DNA from: Pseudomonadota bacterium
GTDB lineage: Bacteria > Desulfobacterota > S145-22
Direction: 5' to 3'
Assembly: GCA_015493505.1 (NCBI GenBank)
Contig: WGDA01000103.1
Location: 1-50,942, forward strand
DNA: 50,942 nt
Each line of letters opens with the position of its first letter. Positions within the stretch are counted from its first letter, which is position 1. Shown here piece after piece: positions 24,401-32,635 of this stretch. The notes under the pieces were generated by a model. The model searched no databases. It was not told where the DNA came from and was given only the letters and a program-made list of their open reading frames with translations. The translations under genes and the position numbers were made by a program.

Positions 24401-25345
24401 TTACCCCCTTGGGTGAAAGGCTTTATGAATCCTGATGAGATGCTCCTTCGTCAGATGCGTATAGATCTGGGTGGTGGAGATGTCCGCGTGCCCGAGCATC
24501 ATCTGGACGGAGCGCAAATCCGCCCCGCGCTCCAGCAGATGGGTAGCGAAACAGTGCCGTAACGTATGAGGGCTGACCTTTTCCCGGAGGTTTCCCTTTG
24601 ACGCGTACTGCTTGATCAGCTTCCATACGCTCTGCCTGGAAAGCGGTTTGCCCAGGCGGGAAAGAAAGACTTCGTCCCGCTCCGAAGAGCCACGGATTTT
24701 TTTCCTGACGTCTTCACAATAGGTTTTAAGCCACGCAAGCGCCTGGCTTCCAATGGGAATCAGGCGTTCCTTGCTTCCCTTCCCAAAGACACGAATAAAC
24801 CCCTCGTCCCAGAAGACCCCCTGAAGCTGGAGGGAAATTAGCTCTGAAACGCGAATCCCCGTAGCGTAGAGAACCTCCAGGATCGCCCGATCCCGAATTC
24901 CCTTCGGCGTCTTGATGTCCGGTTGATTCAGCATCTTTTCCACTTCATCCAGCGAAATCACGTGGGGAAGAGACTGGCGCAACTGGGGGGTGCGGATCTC
25001 TTCCGTGGGGTCTCCCTGCAGGTCCTCTTTTTGTGAAAGGTAGCGAAAGAACCCACGTATGGCCGAGAGTTTCCGGTTGATGGTCCGCTGCTTCATCCCC
25101 CGCTTCTTGAGGTCTTTCAGGAACCCCAGGACGACGTACATGTCCGCCTCGGCCACCTCCATCCCGCCATGCCTCTGGAAATAGCTGAAGAACTGTCGGA
25201 GATCCCGCTGATATCCCGAGACTGTGTGACGGGAAAATCCTTTTTCCATCATGAGGACCTGGCCGTACCGTAACAGCTCACGGTCAAACGTGTGGGCGGG
25301 GGGGGTGTGCCGCGCGCCCCCTGTGTTTTTCTCCCCCACTTCCAT
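24401..25345 (-). CDS. xerD: Tyrosine recombinase XerD-like
   Basis: A 314-residue site-specific recombinase with a SAM-like N-terminal core-binding domain (~20-110) and a catalytic domain. Catalytic residues visible are Arg in GIRVSEL, Lys in GKGSKERLIP, HTLRH, the second His in GHADIST, and the nucleophilic Tyr in IYTHL. It likely resolves chromosome dimers at dif together with a XerC elsewhere. There is no phage or integron context. I chose ATG 25345, which shares one base with the upstream stop (TGATG), rather than the TTG one codon earlier. Confidence 0.9.
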   Translation of the reverse strand: MEVGEKNTGGARHTPPAHTFDRELLRYGQVLMMEKGFSRHTVSGYQRDLRQFFSYFQRHGGMEVAEADMYVVLGFLKDLKKRGMKQRTINRKLSAIRGFFRYLSQKEDLQGDPTEEIRTPQLRQSLPHVISLDEVEKMLNQPDIKTPKGIRDRAILEVLYATGIRVSELISLQLQGVFWDEGFIRVFGKGSKERLIPIGSQALAWLKTYCEDVRKKIRGSSERDEVFLSRLGKPLSRQSVWKLIKQYASKGNLREKVSPHTLRHCFATHLLERGADLRSVQMMLGHADISTTQIYTHLTKEHLIRIHKAFHPRG

Positions 25346-25836
25346 CAATCAAGGTCGATAATGTCCACGTTCGACGCCTCCAGCCGGTCAAGGTCCAGAC
25401 ACACCACGGTTGATCGATTCGTGAGATACCCGCAGACCTCTCCAGGATTCACGCACAGGCACCCTCTTTCCATGTAAACCTTCAACTCGTGGGTATGTCC
25501 ATAAAGAATCAGGTCGAAATCTCCCGACCCGGCCAGGGAAGAACGAAGCGGGTTGATATGGTCGGCGAAAACCCGCTTTCCCCCCAGTTTTAGGGAAAGG
25601 GCTCCCGGCTTGATGCGGCCCTCCGAGGCCTTCAGCAACCCCTGAGTCTCCCCGTCATTGTTCCCGAACACCCCAATCCAGTCCACGCCGAGCCGTTTCA
25701 GGGGATTCAGGGAAAAAGGCGCGCAATAGTCCCCCAGGTGAATCACCAGGTCTACCCCAGCCTCGTTCAGGGCGTCCACCGCCTTTTCAATCAGAGGAAG
25801 CCTGTCATGCGTATCCGACAAAACACCAATCCGCAT
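25345..25836 (-). CDS. YfcE-type metallophosphoesterase
   Basis: A 163-residue calcineurin-fold phosphodiesterase with the complete metal set: GVLSDTHD, VIHLGDY, VFGNNDGE, a central His (FADHINPL) and ILYGHTHELKV. Proteins of this group hydrolyse small phosphodiesters in vitro; the natural substrate is uncertain. The ATG follows GGAGGGG. It lies between dut (11 bp) and xerD (1-bp overlap). Confidence 0.92.
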   Translation of the reverse strand: MRIGVLSDTHDRLPLIEKAVDALNEAGVDLVIHLGDYCAPFSLNPLKRLGVDWIGVFGNNDGETQGLLKASEGRIKPGALSLKLGGKRVFADHINPLRSSLAGSGDFDLILYGHTHELKVYMERGCLCVNPGEVCGYLTNRSTVVCLDLDRLEASNVDIIDLD

Positions 25837-25847
25837 AAACCCCTCCT

Positions 25848-26288
25848 TTACCGTCCGGAATGGCCAAACCCGCCCTCTCCGCGGGGGGTCTGATCAATCT
25901 CCTCCAGAACAAAAAACTCAACCGGCAGAACCTTAGAGAAGACAAGTTGGGCGATGCGGTCGCCGTCCCGGATCCATGCCTCTTCCTGTCCCAGATTAAC
26001 CAGCAAAACCTTGACCTCGCCCCGATAATCCGCATCGATGGTACCGGGGGCATTCAGCAGGGTAACCCCCGTCCGCCAGGCCCACCCGCTGCGGGGGCGC
26101 AGTTGCGCTTCAAACCCTTCCGGGATGGCCAGCGCGAATCCCGTTGGAATCAGGGCTCGCTGCCCCGGCTTCAGACAGATATCCCCCGCAAGGCACGCCT
26201 GCACATCCCACCCTGCCGCGCCTTCCGTCGCCCGTGTTGGTATCCTCTTTCGCGCGGCAGCCGTCAGGGGATAAAACCCTATCTCCAT
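25848..26288 (-). CDS. dut: Deoxyuridine 5'-triphosphate nucleotidohydrolase (dUTPase)
   Basis: A 146-residue trimeric dUTPase that keeps uracil out of DNA. All five motifs are visible: AAGWDVQA (I, with Trp in place of the common Tyr/Phe), RPRSGWA (II), LNAPGTIDADYRGEV (III, catalytic Asp), GDRIAQLVF (IV) and RGEGGFGHSG (V). The ribosome site before the ATG is weak, so the exact start is less certain. It lies between the M16 protease and the metallophosphoesterase, as in many deltaproteobacterial pnp clusters. Confidence 0.94.
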   Translation of the reverse strand: MEIGFYPLTAAARKRIPTRATEGAAGWDVQACLAGDICLKPGQRALIPTGFALAIPEGFEAQLRPRSGWAWRTGVTLLNAPGTIDADYRGEVKVLLVNLGQEEAWIRDGDRIAQLVFSKVLPVEFFVLEEIDQTPRGEGGFGHSGR

Positions 26289-26325
26289 GTGGACTCACGA
26301 CCTGCTGGAAACATCTGGCTCTCCT

Positions 26326-27564
26326 TCAACCCGGGGGGCCCAGGGATGTCATGCAGAACTCGTCAGGCCGGACATACTTCTCCGCCACCCTTTCCACGTC
26401 TTCCTCCGTGATGGCGTCGACCTGCGCCACGACCTTTTCAATCGGGATCGAGGTTCCAAAATAGATTTCATCCGTCGCCAGCTTATTCATGCGGCTGTTG
26501 GTCCCTTCCAGGCTCAGCAGGAGGTTCCCCTTCATCTGTTCCTTGATCTCTTTCAGGTCCTTGGAGGGAATACCCTCTTGCCGCACGCGCGTAATCTCCC
26601 TGGTGACCACATCCAGAATCTCATCGAAGTGATCCTTCTGCGCGGACCACGCCACCGTGAAGTTCCCTTCGCTCCTGAAAAAATTGGCGTAACTGTAAAT
26701 AGAATAGACCAGCCCCCGTTTTTCCCGCACTTCCTGAAATAGCCGCGAGCTCATGCCGCCTCCCAGATACGTGCTGATGGCATAAAGGGGGTAACGCTCC
26801 TGGTCCGTTCTTGCACACCCCTTCCCGCCCCAGCAGACGTGCAACTGCTCAAGCTCTCGAGGATGGTGATGAATCCCTGTATGGGTATCGGCGGGAATCG
26901 GAGCTAAAACATTATTGTCGGTAAATTCATTGGAGCCAAAATATCGGGCTCCGAGAGATATAATTTCCTCAGGGTCGATATTCCCAGCCACTGACAAGAT
27001 AACGCGGGAACCCATATAGTGTTGCCGGAAATATGCCACGATATCCTCGCGGGCAAAGCTTCCGACCGTCTCCATGGTTCCCGATATGGGGGCTCCAAGA
27101 GCATGACTGCCCCAGAGATCCTGGTAGAAAAGCTCATGCACGTATTCGTCCGGCGTGTCCTGAATCATGCGGATTTCCTGAAGAATGACCTGCCGTTCCC
27201 GCTCCACGTCATCCGGATCGAACCGTGAATTGAAGAATATATCCGAGAGGATATCAAATCCCTTTTCCACATGGGATTTTAACACCTTCGTATAAAAACA
27301 GGTGTACTCCCGCCCCGTAAAGGCGTTGATAACCCCTCCAATCCGGTCAATCTCCTTGGCGATTTCCAAGGCGTTTCTCTTCGACGTTCCCTTGAAGAGC
27401 ATGTGCTCGATGAAATGTGTCAGGCCGTTCTCTTCAGGAGACTCGTCCCGGGAACCCGTGCACACCCACAGGCCAACACAAACAGATGGAACCTCTTTAA
27501 GAGGTTCCATGAGAAGCCGTATCTGGTTATCCAGGATAACCTTTCGCGTGTTCGTGGCCGGCAC
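26326..27564 (-). CDS. M16-family zinc peptidase
   Basis: A 412-residue pitrilysin-type peptidase with the inverted zinc motif HFIEHMLFKGT (HxxEH) at ~52-62 and the distal Glu region near EREYTCFYTKV and VERERQVILQEI. The second half is the catalytically silent homologous domain. It resembles the mitochondrial-processing-peptidase-like protein encoded after pnp in many bacteria. It begins with GTG at 27562-27564, one base after the pnp stop, so translation is probably coupled. The substrate is unknown. Confidence 0.92.
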   Translation of the reverse strand: MPATNTRKVILDNQIRLLMEPLKEVPSVCVGLWVCTGSRDESPEENGLTHFIEHMLFKGTSKRNALEIAKEIDRIGGVINAFTGREYTCFYTKVLKSHVEKGFDILSDIFFNSRFDPDDVERERQVILQEIRMIQDTPDEYVHELFYQDLWGSHALGAPISGTMETVGSFAREDIVAYFRQHYMGSRVILSVAGNIDPEEIISLGARYFGSNEFTDNNVLAPIPADTHTGIHHHPRELEQLHVCWGGKGCARTDQERYPLYAISTYLGGGMSSRLFQEVREKRGLVYSIYSYANFFRSEGNFTVAWSAQKDHFDEILDVVTREITRVRQEGIPSKDLKEIKEQMKGNLLLSLEGTNSRMNKLATDEIYFGTSIPIEKVVAQVDAITEEDVERVAEKYVRPDEFCMTSLGPPG

Positions 27565-27565
27565 G

Positions 27566-29665
27566 TTAATGTTTCTGCCCCCCCTTGAGCTCCTTCAAGG
27601 CCGCCTTCCGGCTCAGCTTTATTTTCCCGTCGCGGTCGATATCGATTACCTTCACGGGAATGACATCCCCCTCCTTGATGTAGCTGAAGATGTCGCGGAT
27701 CCGTTCTTCCGCAAGCTGAGAAATATGCACCAGCCCGTCCGTACCGGGCAGAATTTCGACAAAGGCGCCAAAGTTGACAACCTTCCGCACCTTTCCTTCG
27801 TAGATCTTGCCAATCTCCGCCTCCTGGGTGAGTTCCTTCACGATTCTGATGGCCTCGTCCGCCTGCGCGGCATCCGTGGAAACAATCTTGACGATCCCGT
27901 TGTCTTCGATGTCAATCTTGACGCCGGTCTTTTCGATGATGCCACGGATCACCTTCCCGCCCGGACCAATGACATCCCTGATCTTGTCGGGGTTGATTTC
28001 CAGGGTGGTAATACGCGGCGCGTGTTTGGAGAGGGACTCTCGGGGCTTGTCCAGCGTCATCCGCATAATGTTCAGGATGTGGCGCCGCCCCTCTTTCGCC
28101 TGATACAGGGCCTTCTTCAGAATCTCCTCATCGATACCGGAGATCTTGATATCCATCTGCAGGGCAGTTATTCCATCATAGTCTCCCGTGACCTTGAAGT
28201 CCATGTCACCGGAATGGTCCTCATCCCCCATGATGTCCGACAGGATCACCGTTTTATCCTCTTCCTTGACCAGGCCCATGGCTACTCCCGCGATGGGCTT
28301 GCTGATGGGCACGCCGGCGTCCATCAGGGAAAGGCTCGTCCCGCAGACGGTCGCCATGGAAGATGAGCCGTTGGATTCGAGGATCTCCGAGACGACCCGG
28401 ATGGTATAGGGAAACTTTTCCTCGTCGGGAATCACCGGTTTCAGCGCGCGTTCCGCCAGGGCGCCATGGCCGATTTCCCGGCGGCTGGGCGGACGCAGGG
28501 GTTTCGCCTCTCCCACGCAGTAGGGAGGGAAATTATAGTGCAGCAGAAAGGATTTGTAGCCTTCCTCGCTGATAGTATCAATTTTCTGCTCGTCTTCCGA
28601 GGTGCCAAAGGTGGTTACCACCAGGGCCTGGGTCTCCCCCCGGGTAAACACGGCGGACCCATGGGTTCTCGGAAGGAGCCCGACTTCACAGTGGATGGGG
28701 CGGATCTCGTCAAACGCCCTCCCGTCGATACGGCGCCCCTCCTTGATGATGAGTCCTCGCAGGATCTCCCTCTCGAGGTCTTCGAAACACTTTCCGAATG
28801 AGGGTTTGAAGGCCTCAAACTCCTCCGGGATGGCCTCAAGGAGTTCGCTATAAATCTCTTTCATCCGAAGCTGGCGTTCCTTCTTAACCGGTATCAGCAG
28901 GGCCTCGCGCACCAGCCCGTTGGCCTTCTCCCGCACCCAGGACAAAAACCCTTCGTCTATTTCTTCCTGCTCGAAGGGGCGTTTTTCCACTTCGAGGTTC
29001 CTCGCGATCTTTTCCTGAATGTCGATGAGGGGCTGAAGCGCCCGATGGCCAAACAGGATGGCGGCAACCATGTCGTCTTCCGACACGAAATTCGACCCGG
29101 CCTCCACCATCAGAACCGCTTCCCGGCTCCCGGCGACTGTCAGGTTGATGTCGCTTTCAGCAAGCTGAGATTCAGTGGGATACGCGATCAGTTCTCCATT
29201 CACGCGCCCCACGCGCGCGGCGGCGATGGGGCCATTGAAGGGAATGTCCGATGTCACGAGAGCGGCCGACGCCCCGATAATCCCCATCACGGAAGGGTCG
29301 TTTTCCTGATCGAAGGAAAGGACCGTGGCGATAACCTGCGTTTCATTCTTGTACCCATCCGGAAAAAGAGGGCGGATTGGGCGATCGATCAAGCGCGAAA
29401 TCAGGGTCTCCCGCTCTGAAGGCTTCCCTTCCCGCTTAAAAAACCCTCCCGGTATCTTCCCCGCCGCGAAGGTCATCTCCTGATAGTTGACTGTCAAAGG
29501 AAAAAAATCCAGCCCTTCCCTCTTCGTGCGCTCCGAGACCGCGGTCACCAGAACAACCGTATCCCCGTGTGTCACCACCACCGCACCATCCGCCTGTCTC
29601 GCGAACCTTCCCGTTTCTATGGTAAAAGGCCGTCCTCCCACCATTGTCGTTTCTTTAATTTCCAT
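27566..29665 (-). CDS. pnp: Polyribonucleotide nucleotidyltransferase (PNPase)
   Basis: A 699-residue phosphorolytic 3'-5' exoribonuclease of the RNA degradosome. It contains two RNase PH domains (~1-210 and ~300-540, with IPGGFFKREGKPSERE and GDEDHSGDMDFKV), a KH domain (GPGGKVIRGIIEKTGVKIDIED) and an S1 domain (GKIYEGKVRKVVNFGAFVEI, DGLVHISQL). The C-terminus ends soon after S1 without a long acidic tail. AAGGAGAAG precedes the ATG. It is adjacent to rpsO, the usual order. Confidence 0.97.
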   Translation of the reverse strand: MEIKETTMVGGRPFTIETGRFARQADGAVVVTHGDTVVLVTAVSERTKREGLDFFPLTVNYQEMTFAAGKIPGGFFKREGKPSERETLISRLIDRPIRPLFPDGYKNETQVIATVLSFDQENDPSVMGIIGASAALVTSDIPFNGPIAAARVGRVNGELIAYPTESQLAESDINLTVAGSREAVLMVEAGSNFVSEDDMVAAILFGHRALQPLIDIQEKIARNLEVEKRPFEQEEIDEGFLSWVREKANGLVREALLIPVKKERQLRMKEIYSELLEAIPEEFEAFKPSFGKCFEDLEREILRGLIIKEGRRIDGRAFDEIRPIHCEVGLLPRTHGSAVFTRGETQALVVTTFGTSEDEQKIDTISEEGYKSFLLHYNFPPYCVGEAKPLRPPSRREIGHGALAERALKPVIPDEEKFPYTIRVVSEILESNGSSSMATVCGTSLSLMDAGVPISKPIAGVAMGLVKEEDKTVILSDIMGDEDHSGDMDFKVTGDYDGITALQMDIKISGIDEEILKKALYQAKEGRRHILNIMRMTLDKPRESLSKHAPRITTLEINPDKIRDVIGPGGKVIRGIIEKTGVKIDIEDNGIVKIVSTDAAQADEAIRIVKELTQEAEIGKIYEGKVRKVVNFGAFVEILPGTDGLVHISQLAEERIRDIFSYIKEGDVIPVKVIDIDRDGKIKLSRKAALKELKGGQKH

Positions 29666-29745
29666 TGATTCTACTTCTCCTTCTACGGCAGTTCCATAAA
29701 ACAGACCATTTTACGAATCTATCGTCTTGTAACAAGTTTACAGGG

Positions 29746-30015
29746 TTATCTTCTCAGGCCCAGTTCGGCGATCAACTTCCGATACCGCTCCACGTCCTTG
29801 CGCTTCAGGTAATCCAAAAGCCGCCTGCGCTGGCCTACCAGTTTCAGGAGGCCCCGCCTTGAATGAAAGTCCTTCTTATGCACCTTGAAATGCTCGGTAA
29901 GATAATTAATCCGTTCGGTCAAAAGGGCCACCTGTACCTCGGGAGACCCCGTATCGGAATCATGGACCCGAAACTTTTGTATGATTTCTCCTTTTCTTTC
30001 CGCTGTCAGAACCAT
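29746..30015 (-). CDS. rpsO: 30S ribosomal protein S15
   Basis: An 89-residue ribosomal protein that binds 16S rRNA in the central domain. It shows the standard [40 protein letters not shown] pattern (given here as the stretch from about residue 17 to 56) and an RRRLLDYLK segment. GGAGGAAG lies before the ATG. It sits between truB and pnp. The 80 bp between rpsO and pnp show no clear terminator, so the two are probably co-transcribed. Confidence 0.97.
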   Translation of the reverse strand: MVLTAERKGEIIQKFRVHDSDTGSPEVQVALLTERINYLTEHFKVHKKDFHSRRGLLKLVGQRRRLLDYLKRKDVERYRKLIAELGLRR

Positions 30016-30044
30016 TTAACTTCCTCCTTTTCTAAATCGCCTCA

Positions 30045-31001
30045 TTAAGGCACAAACACCTTTTCAAGTTCATAGATGACGGGGGAGAGGTCCCGTTTTT
30101 CATTCCCCTTATCCCCTTCTCCGGCAAACCGGCTCCTTACGATGGCCACCAGATGTCCATCTCTCGAAACTATTTTAATCGGTTCTTTGATTTTTATCAA
30201 TGGCAAGTCATAACGCTTGACATCCATCCAGGTAATCGCCTTTCCGTTCACCACGGAACGGACCACTTCATCCGGCACCACGATTTCTTCCCAGGACGCC
30301 AAGACCTGCCGGTTTGTCAAGACCTTTTCCCAACGCTGTTGTTCACTCATGTTGGCAAGGTCATCCAAGTCTACGGCGTCTTTCAAATGGAACCGGCCGC
30401 TTCGAACCCTGCACAGGCTCGACAAAACGGCCCCGCATCCGATCTCCCGCCCCACATCGTGGGCCAGGACCCGGATATAGGTCCCTTTCGAGCACGACAC
30501 GAAAAACTTCAGGCGCGGCCCCTCGATACCCCGCAGCAGAAACTCATGCACCACAACCCGCTTCGTCTCACGTTCGATCTCCTGCCCCTTGCGCGCCATC
30601 TTATAAAGGGGAACCCCCTTTACCTTTCGTGCCGAAAACATGGGGGGGATCTGTTCGATAACCCCCACATACTTCTGAAATATTTTCTCCACGTCGGCAG
30701 CGTCGAGTTCCGGCGGGGCCTTCTCGGAGATTATCTCGCCGGAGGAATCCATGGTGTTCGTCTCGACGCCCAGCGTCATTTCACCTTCATAGCTTTTGAT
30801 ATCATTTTCGAAATAGGGGATCAGCCGGGTTCCCTGGTTGATGGCGATGGGGAGCACCCCCGTGGCAAACGGGTCCAACGTGCCGATATACCCGGCCTTC
30901 CTGACTCTCAGCAACCGCTTGATACGCCCCAAAGCCTGATTTGATATCATCCCTTCAGGCTTGTTCAGGATGAGAAATCCTCCCCGTTTCGTCTCTTTCA
31001 T
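30045..31001 (-). CDS. truB: tRNA pseudouridine-55 synthase TruB
   Basis: A 318-residue enzyme that makes pseudouridine 55 in the T-loop of tRNAs. The catalytic Asp lies in GYIGTLDPFATGVLPIA. LNKPEGMISNQAL at the N-terminus and KGTYIRVLAHDVGREIGCGA in the middle are family signatures. A C-terminal PUA-like part (~235-300) has extra length. Its ATG overlaps the nrnA stop by 4 bp. A 29-bp gap separates it from rpsO. Confidence 0.96.
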   Translation of the reverse strand: MKETKRGGFLILNKPEGMISNQALGRIKRLLRVRKAGYIGTLDPFATGVLPIAINQGTRLIPYFENDIKSYEGEMTLGVETNTMDSSGEIISEKAPPELDAADVEKIFQKYVGVIEQIPPMFSARKVKGVPLYKMARKGQEIERETKRVVVHEFLLRGIEGPRLKFFVSCSKGTYIRVLAHDVGREIGCGAVLSSLCRVRSGRFHLKDAVDLDDLANMSEQQRWEKVLTNRQVLASWEEIVVPDEVVRSVVNGKAITWMDVKRYDLPLIKIKEPIKIVSRDGHLVAIVRSRFAGEGDKGNEKRDLSPVIYELEKVFVP

Positions 31002-31963
31002 AAACCGCTTCCCTGGATCATTTCACAAACCTTTCGGAGCACGTGTTCCCTGACCACGTCAAATTCACCTTCAATTAGGCATCCCGCCGCGTTCCGGTGC
31101 CCGCCTCCCCCAAAGGACCGAGCCACGAGTGAAACATCCGCGTCCCCCTTCGACCTGAGGCTGACGCGATACTGATTCTCATCCTTCTCCCGGAAGAAGA
31201 CACTCACGAGAACTCCGTCGATCTCCCTGGGGTAGTTGACAAACCCTTCCACGATACTGGGGGACACTCCATTTCCGTTAAACATGTCCCGGCTGACAAA
31301 AAAGTCCGCTACCCTGCCATCGCACCCCACGTGAAGGGTCCGAAGGGCCTTCCCCAGGACCTGAAAGCGCTCCAGCGGGTAGCTTTCACACGCCCTCTCC
31401 GCGATTTCGCCAGGACTGACCCCCAAACTCACGATTTCCGCCGCGATCTGGAGGGACCGCCGGGTAGTGTTCCGGTACCGAAACCCGCCCGTGTCTGTCA
31501 GGATTGCCGTGTAAACACACTCTCCCATCTCTCGGCTGACCGGAATTCCCAGCTCCCCGATGATGGCATAAACCAGCTCCCCCGTCGCGGCGCTTTCTTC
31601 CACGAGGTTAAAAGTGCCGAAACGATCGTTGCTGAGATGATGATCGATGTTCAAAATCGGCACGGACGCCCGGTCGATTTGCGAAACAATCTCACCCGCT
31701 CGGCTCAGTTCGCTACAGTCGAGCGCCACCAGGCAATCCGGGTTGAAATCCGCAGGCACCTCCCGGAGAACCTGCTGGGATCCGGGGAGGAACCTGTACA
31801 CGGGCGGCACGGAATCCGTCAGGCACACGCAGGCCTCTTTCCCCAGCGCCCGTAGGGCGTGATACATGGCCAGCGAGGAACCCACCGCGTCCCCATCCGG
31901 CTCCACGTGCGTGGTCACCACAAAACGCTGCCGCCTTCGGATTTCCTCACACAGGCGTTTCAT
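30998..31963 (-). CDS. nrnA: DHH-family nanoRNase/pAp phosphatase (NrnA-like)
   Basis: A 321-residue phosphodiesterase that degrades very short RNAs and 3'-phosphoadenosine-5'-phosphate. The DHH motifs are visible: THVEPDGDAVGSS, VALDCSELSRAG, NIDHHLSND and ILTDTGGFRY. The DHHA1 domain ends in SFGGGGHRNAAGC. It overlaps rbfA and truB by 4 bp on either side, the typical position in a deltaproteobacterial or Firmicutes nusA-infB cluster. Confidence 0.93.
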   Translation of the reverse strand: MKRLCEEIRRRQRFVVTTHVEPDGDAVGSSLAMYHALRALGKEACVCLTDSVPPVYRFLPGSQQVLREVPADFNPDCLVALDCSELSRAGEIVSQIDRASVPILNIDHHLSNDRFGTFNLVEESAATGELVYAIIGELGIPVSREMGECVYTAILTDTGGFRYRNTTRRSLQIAAEIVSLGVSPGEIAERACESYPLERFQVLGKALRTLHVGCDGRVADFFVSRDMFNGNGVSPSIVEGFVNYPREIDGVLVSVFFREKDENQYRVSLRSKGDADVSLVARSFGGGGHRNAAGCLIEGEFDVVREHVLRKVCEMIQGSGL

Positions 31964-32316
31964 AAGGGCTCCACCTCTGTTTTCACCTTTTCCAGAAGAT
32001 GTTGAATCCGGTCCATCTCCTCAAATGTATCGTCATGAATGAATTCTATCTGTGGGGTTGTTTTCAGGACGACGGTGCGTCCCAGTTCCCTTCGTATGTA
32101 TCCCTTCGCGCTGTTCAGGCCCCTCAGGGTCTGGTGCCAGTCCTGAAATTCATCCAGAACGGTGAAATAGATTCGCGCGATCTTCAGGTCCGTCGTCATG
32201 CGGACATGCGTAATGGTGCAAAAAGAAACCCGCGGGTCCTTAACCTTTTTCAGCAGCAGTTGAGACACGACCTCGCGGATCCTGTCTCCCACCCGAATGG
32301 TTCTCTGTCCCTTCAT
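31960..32316 (-). CDS. rbfA: Ribosome-binding factor A
   Basis: A 118-residue KH-type protein needed for late 30S maturation. Key segments are RVGDRIREVVSQLLLKKVKDPRV at the N-terminus (residues ~6-28), KIARIYFTVL, and the C-terminal LGRTVVLKTTPQIEFIHDD. GAGGCG lies close before the ATG. It sits 4 bp from ylxP and overlaps nrnA by 4 bp. Confidence 0.95.
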   Translation of the reverse strand: MKGQRTIRVGDRIREVVSQLLLKKVKDPRVSFCTITHVRMTTDLKIARIYFTVLDEFQDWHQTLRGLNSAKGYIRRELGRTVVLKTTPQIEFIHDDTFEEMDRIQHLLEKVKTEVEPL

Positions 32317-32320
32317 CGCC

Positions 32321-32623
32321 TCAAACCCGTTGTCCTTTTTCGATAATCACGCCGGTCTCCACCTGGGTCACCTGGGCCAGGTGAAGGGATTCCACGTAAT
32401 CGGCCACCTGTCGGAGGATACGCTCCACCACGTTCCGGCTGGGGCCCACCACACAGTAGCCAAGGCGCGCGCGCTGCCACAGGTCCTGCATATCTACCTC
32501 TGATATGGAAACGGGAAACCGGTGCCGCGTCCTATCCATGATTCGCACGATAATCCTTCTTTTCCCTTTCAGGGATTCCACACCATCCATAAAGAGGTCC
32601 ATCATGCCATACCCGATAACCAT
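32321..32623 (-). CDS. ylxP: YlxP/DUF503 family protein
   Basis: A 100-residue protein matching DUF503: MDLFMDGVESLKGKRRIIVRI at ~9-29, then a beta-alpha-beta pattern with FPVSISEVD and VTQVETGVIIEKG. The family is almost always located between infB and rbfA and is thought to act in ribosome assembly, but its molecular role is unsettled. It lies 12 bp after infB and 4 bp before rbfA. Confidence 0.9.
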   Translation of the reverse strand: MVIGYGMMDLFMDGVESLKGKRRIIVRIMDRTRHRFPVSISEVDMQDLWQRARLGYCVVGPSRNVVERILRQVADYVESLHLAQVTQVETGVIIEKGQRV

Positions 32624-32635
32624 GCCGGCGCCCCG

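Noticed and set aside
24401-25345. Tyrosine recombinase as a mark of a mobile element
   Set aside because: The gene is embedded in a housekeeping unit, is XerD-like in length and motifs, and has no att-like repeats, tRNA or phage genes around it.
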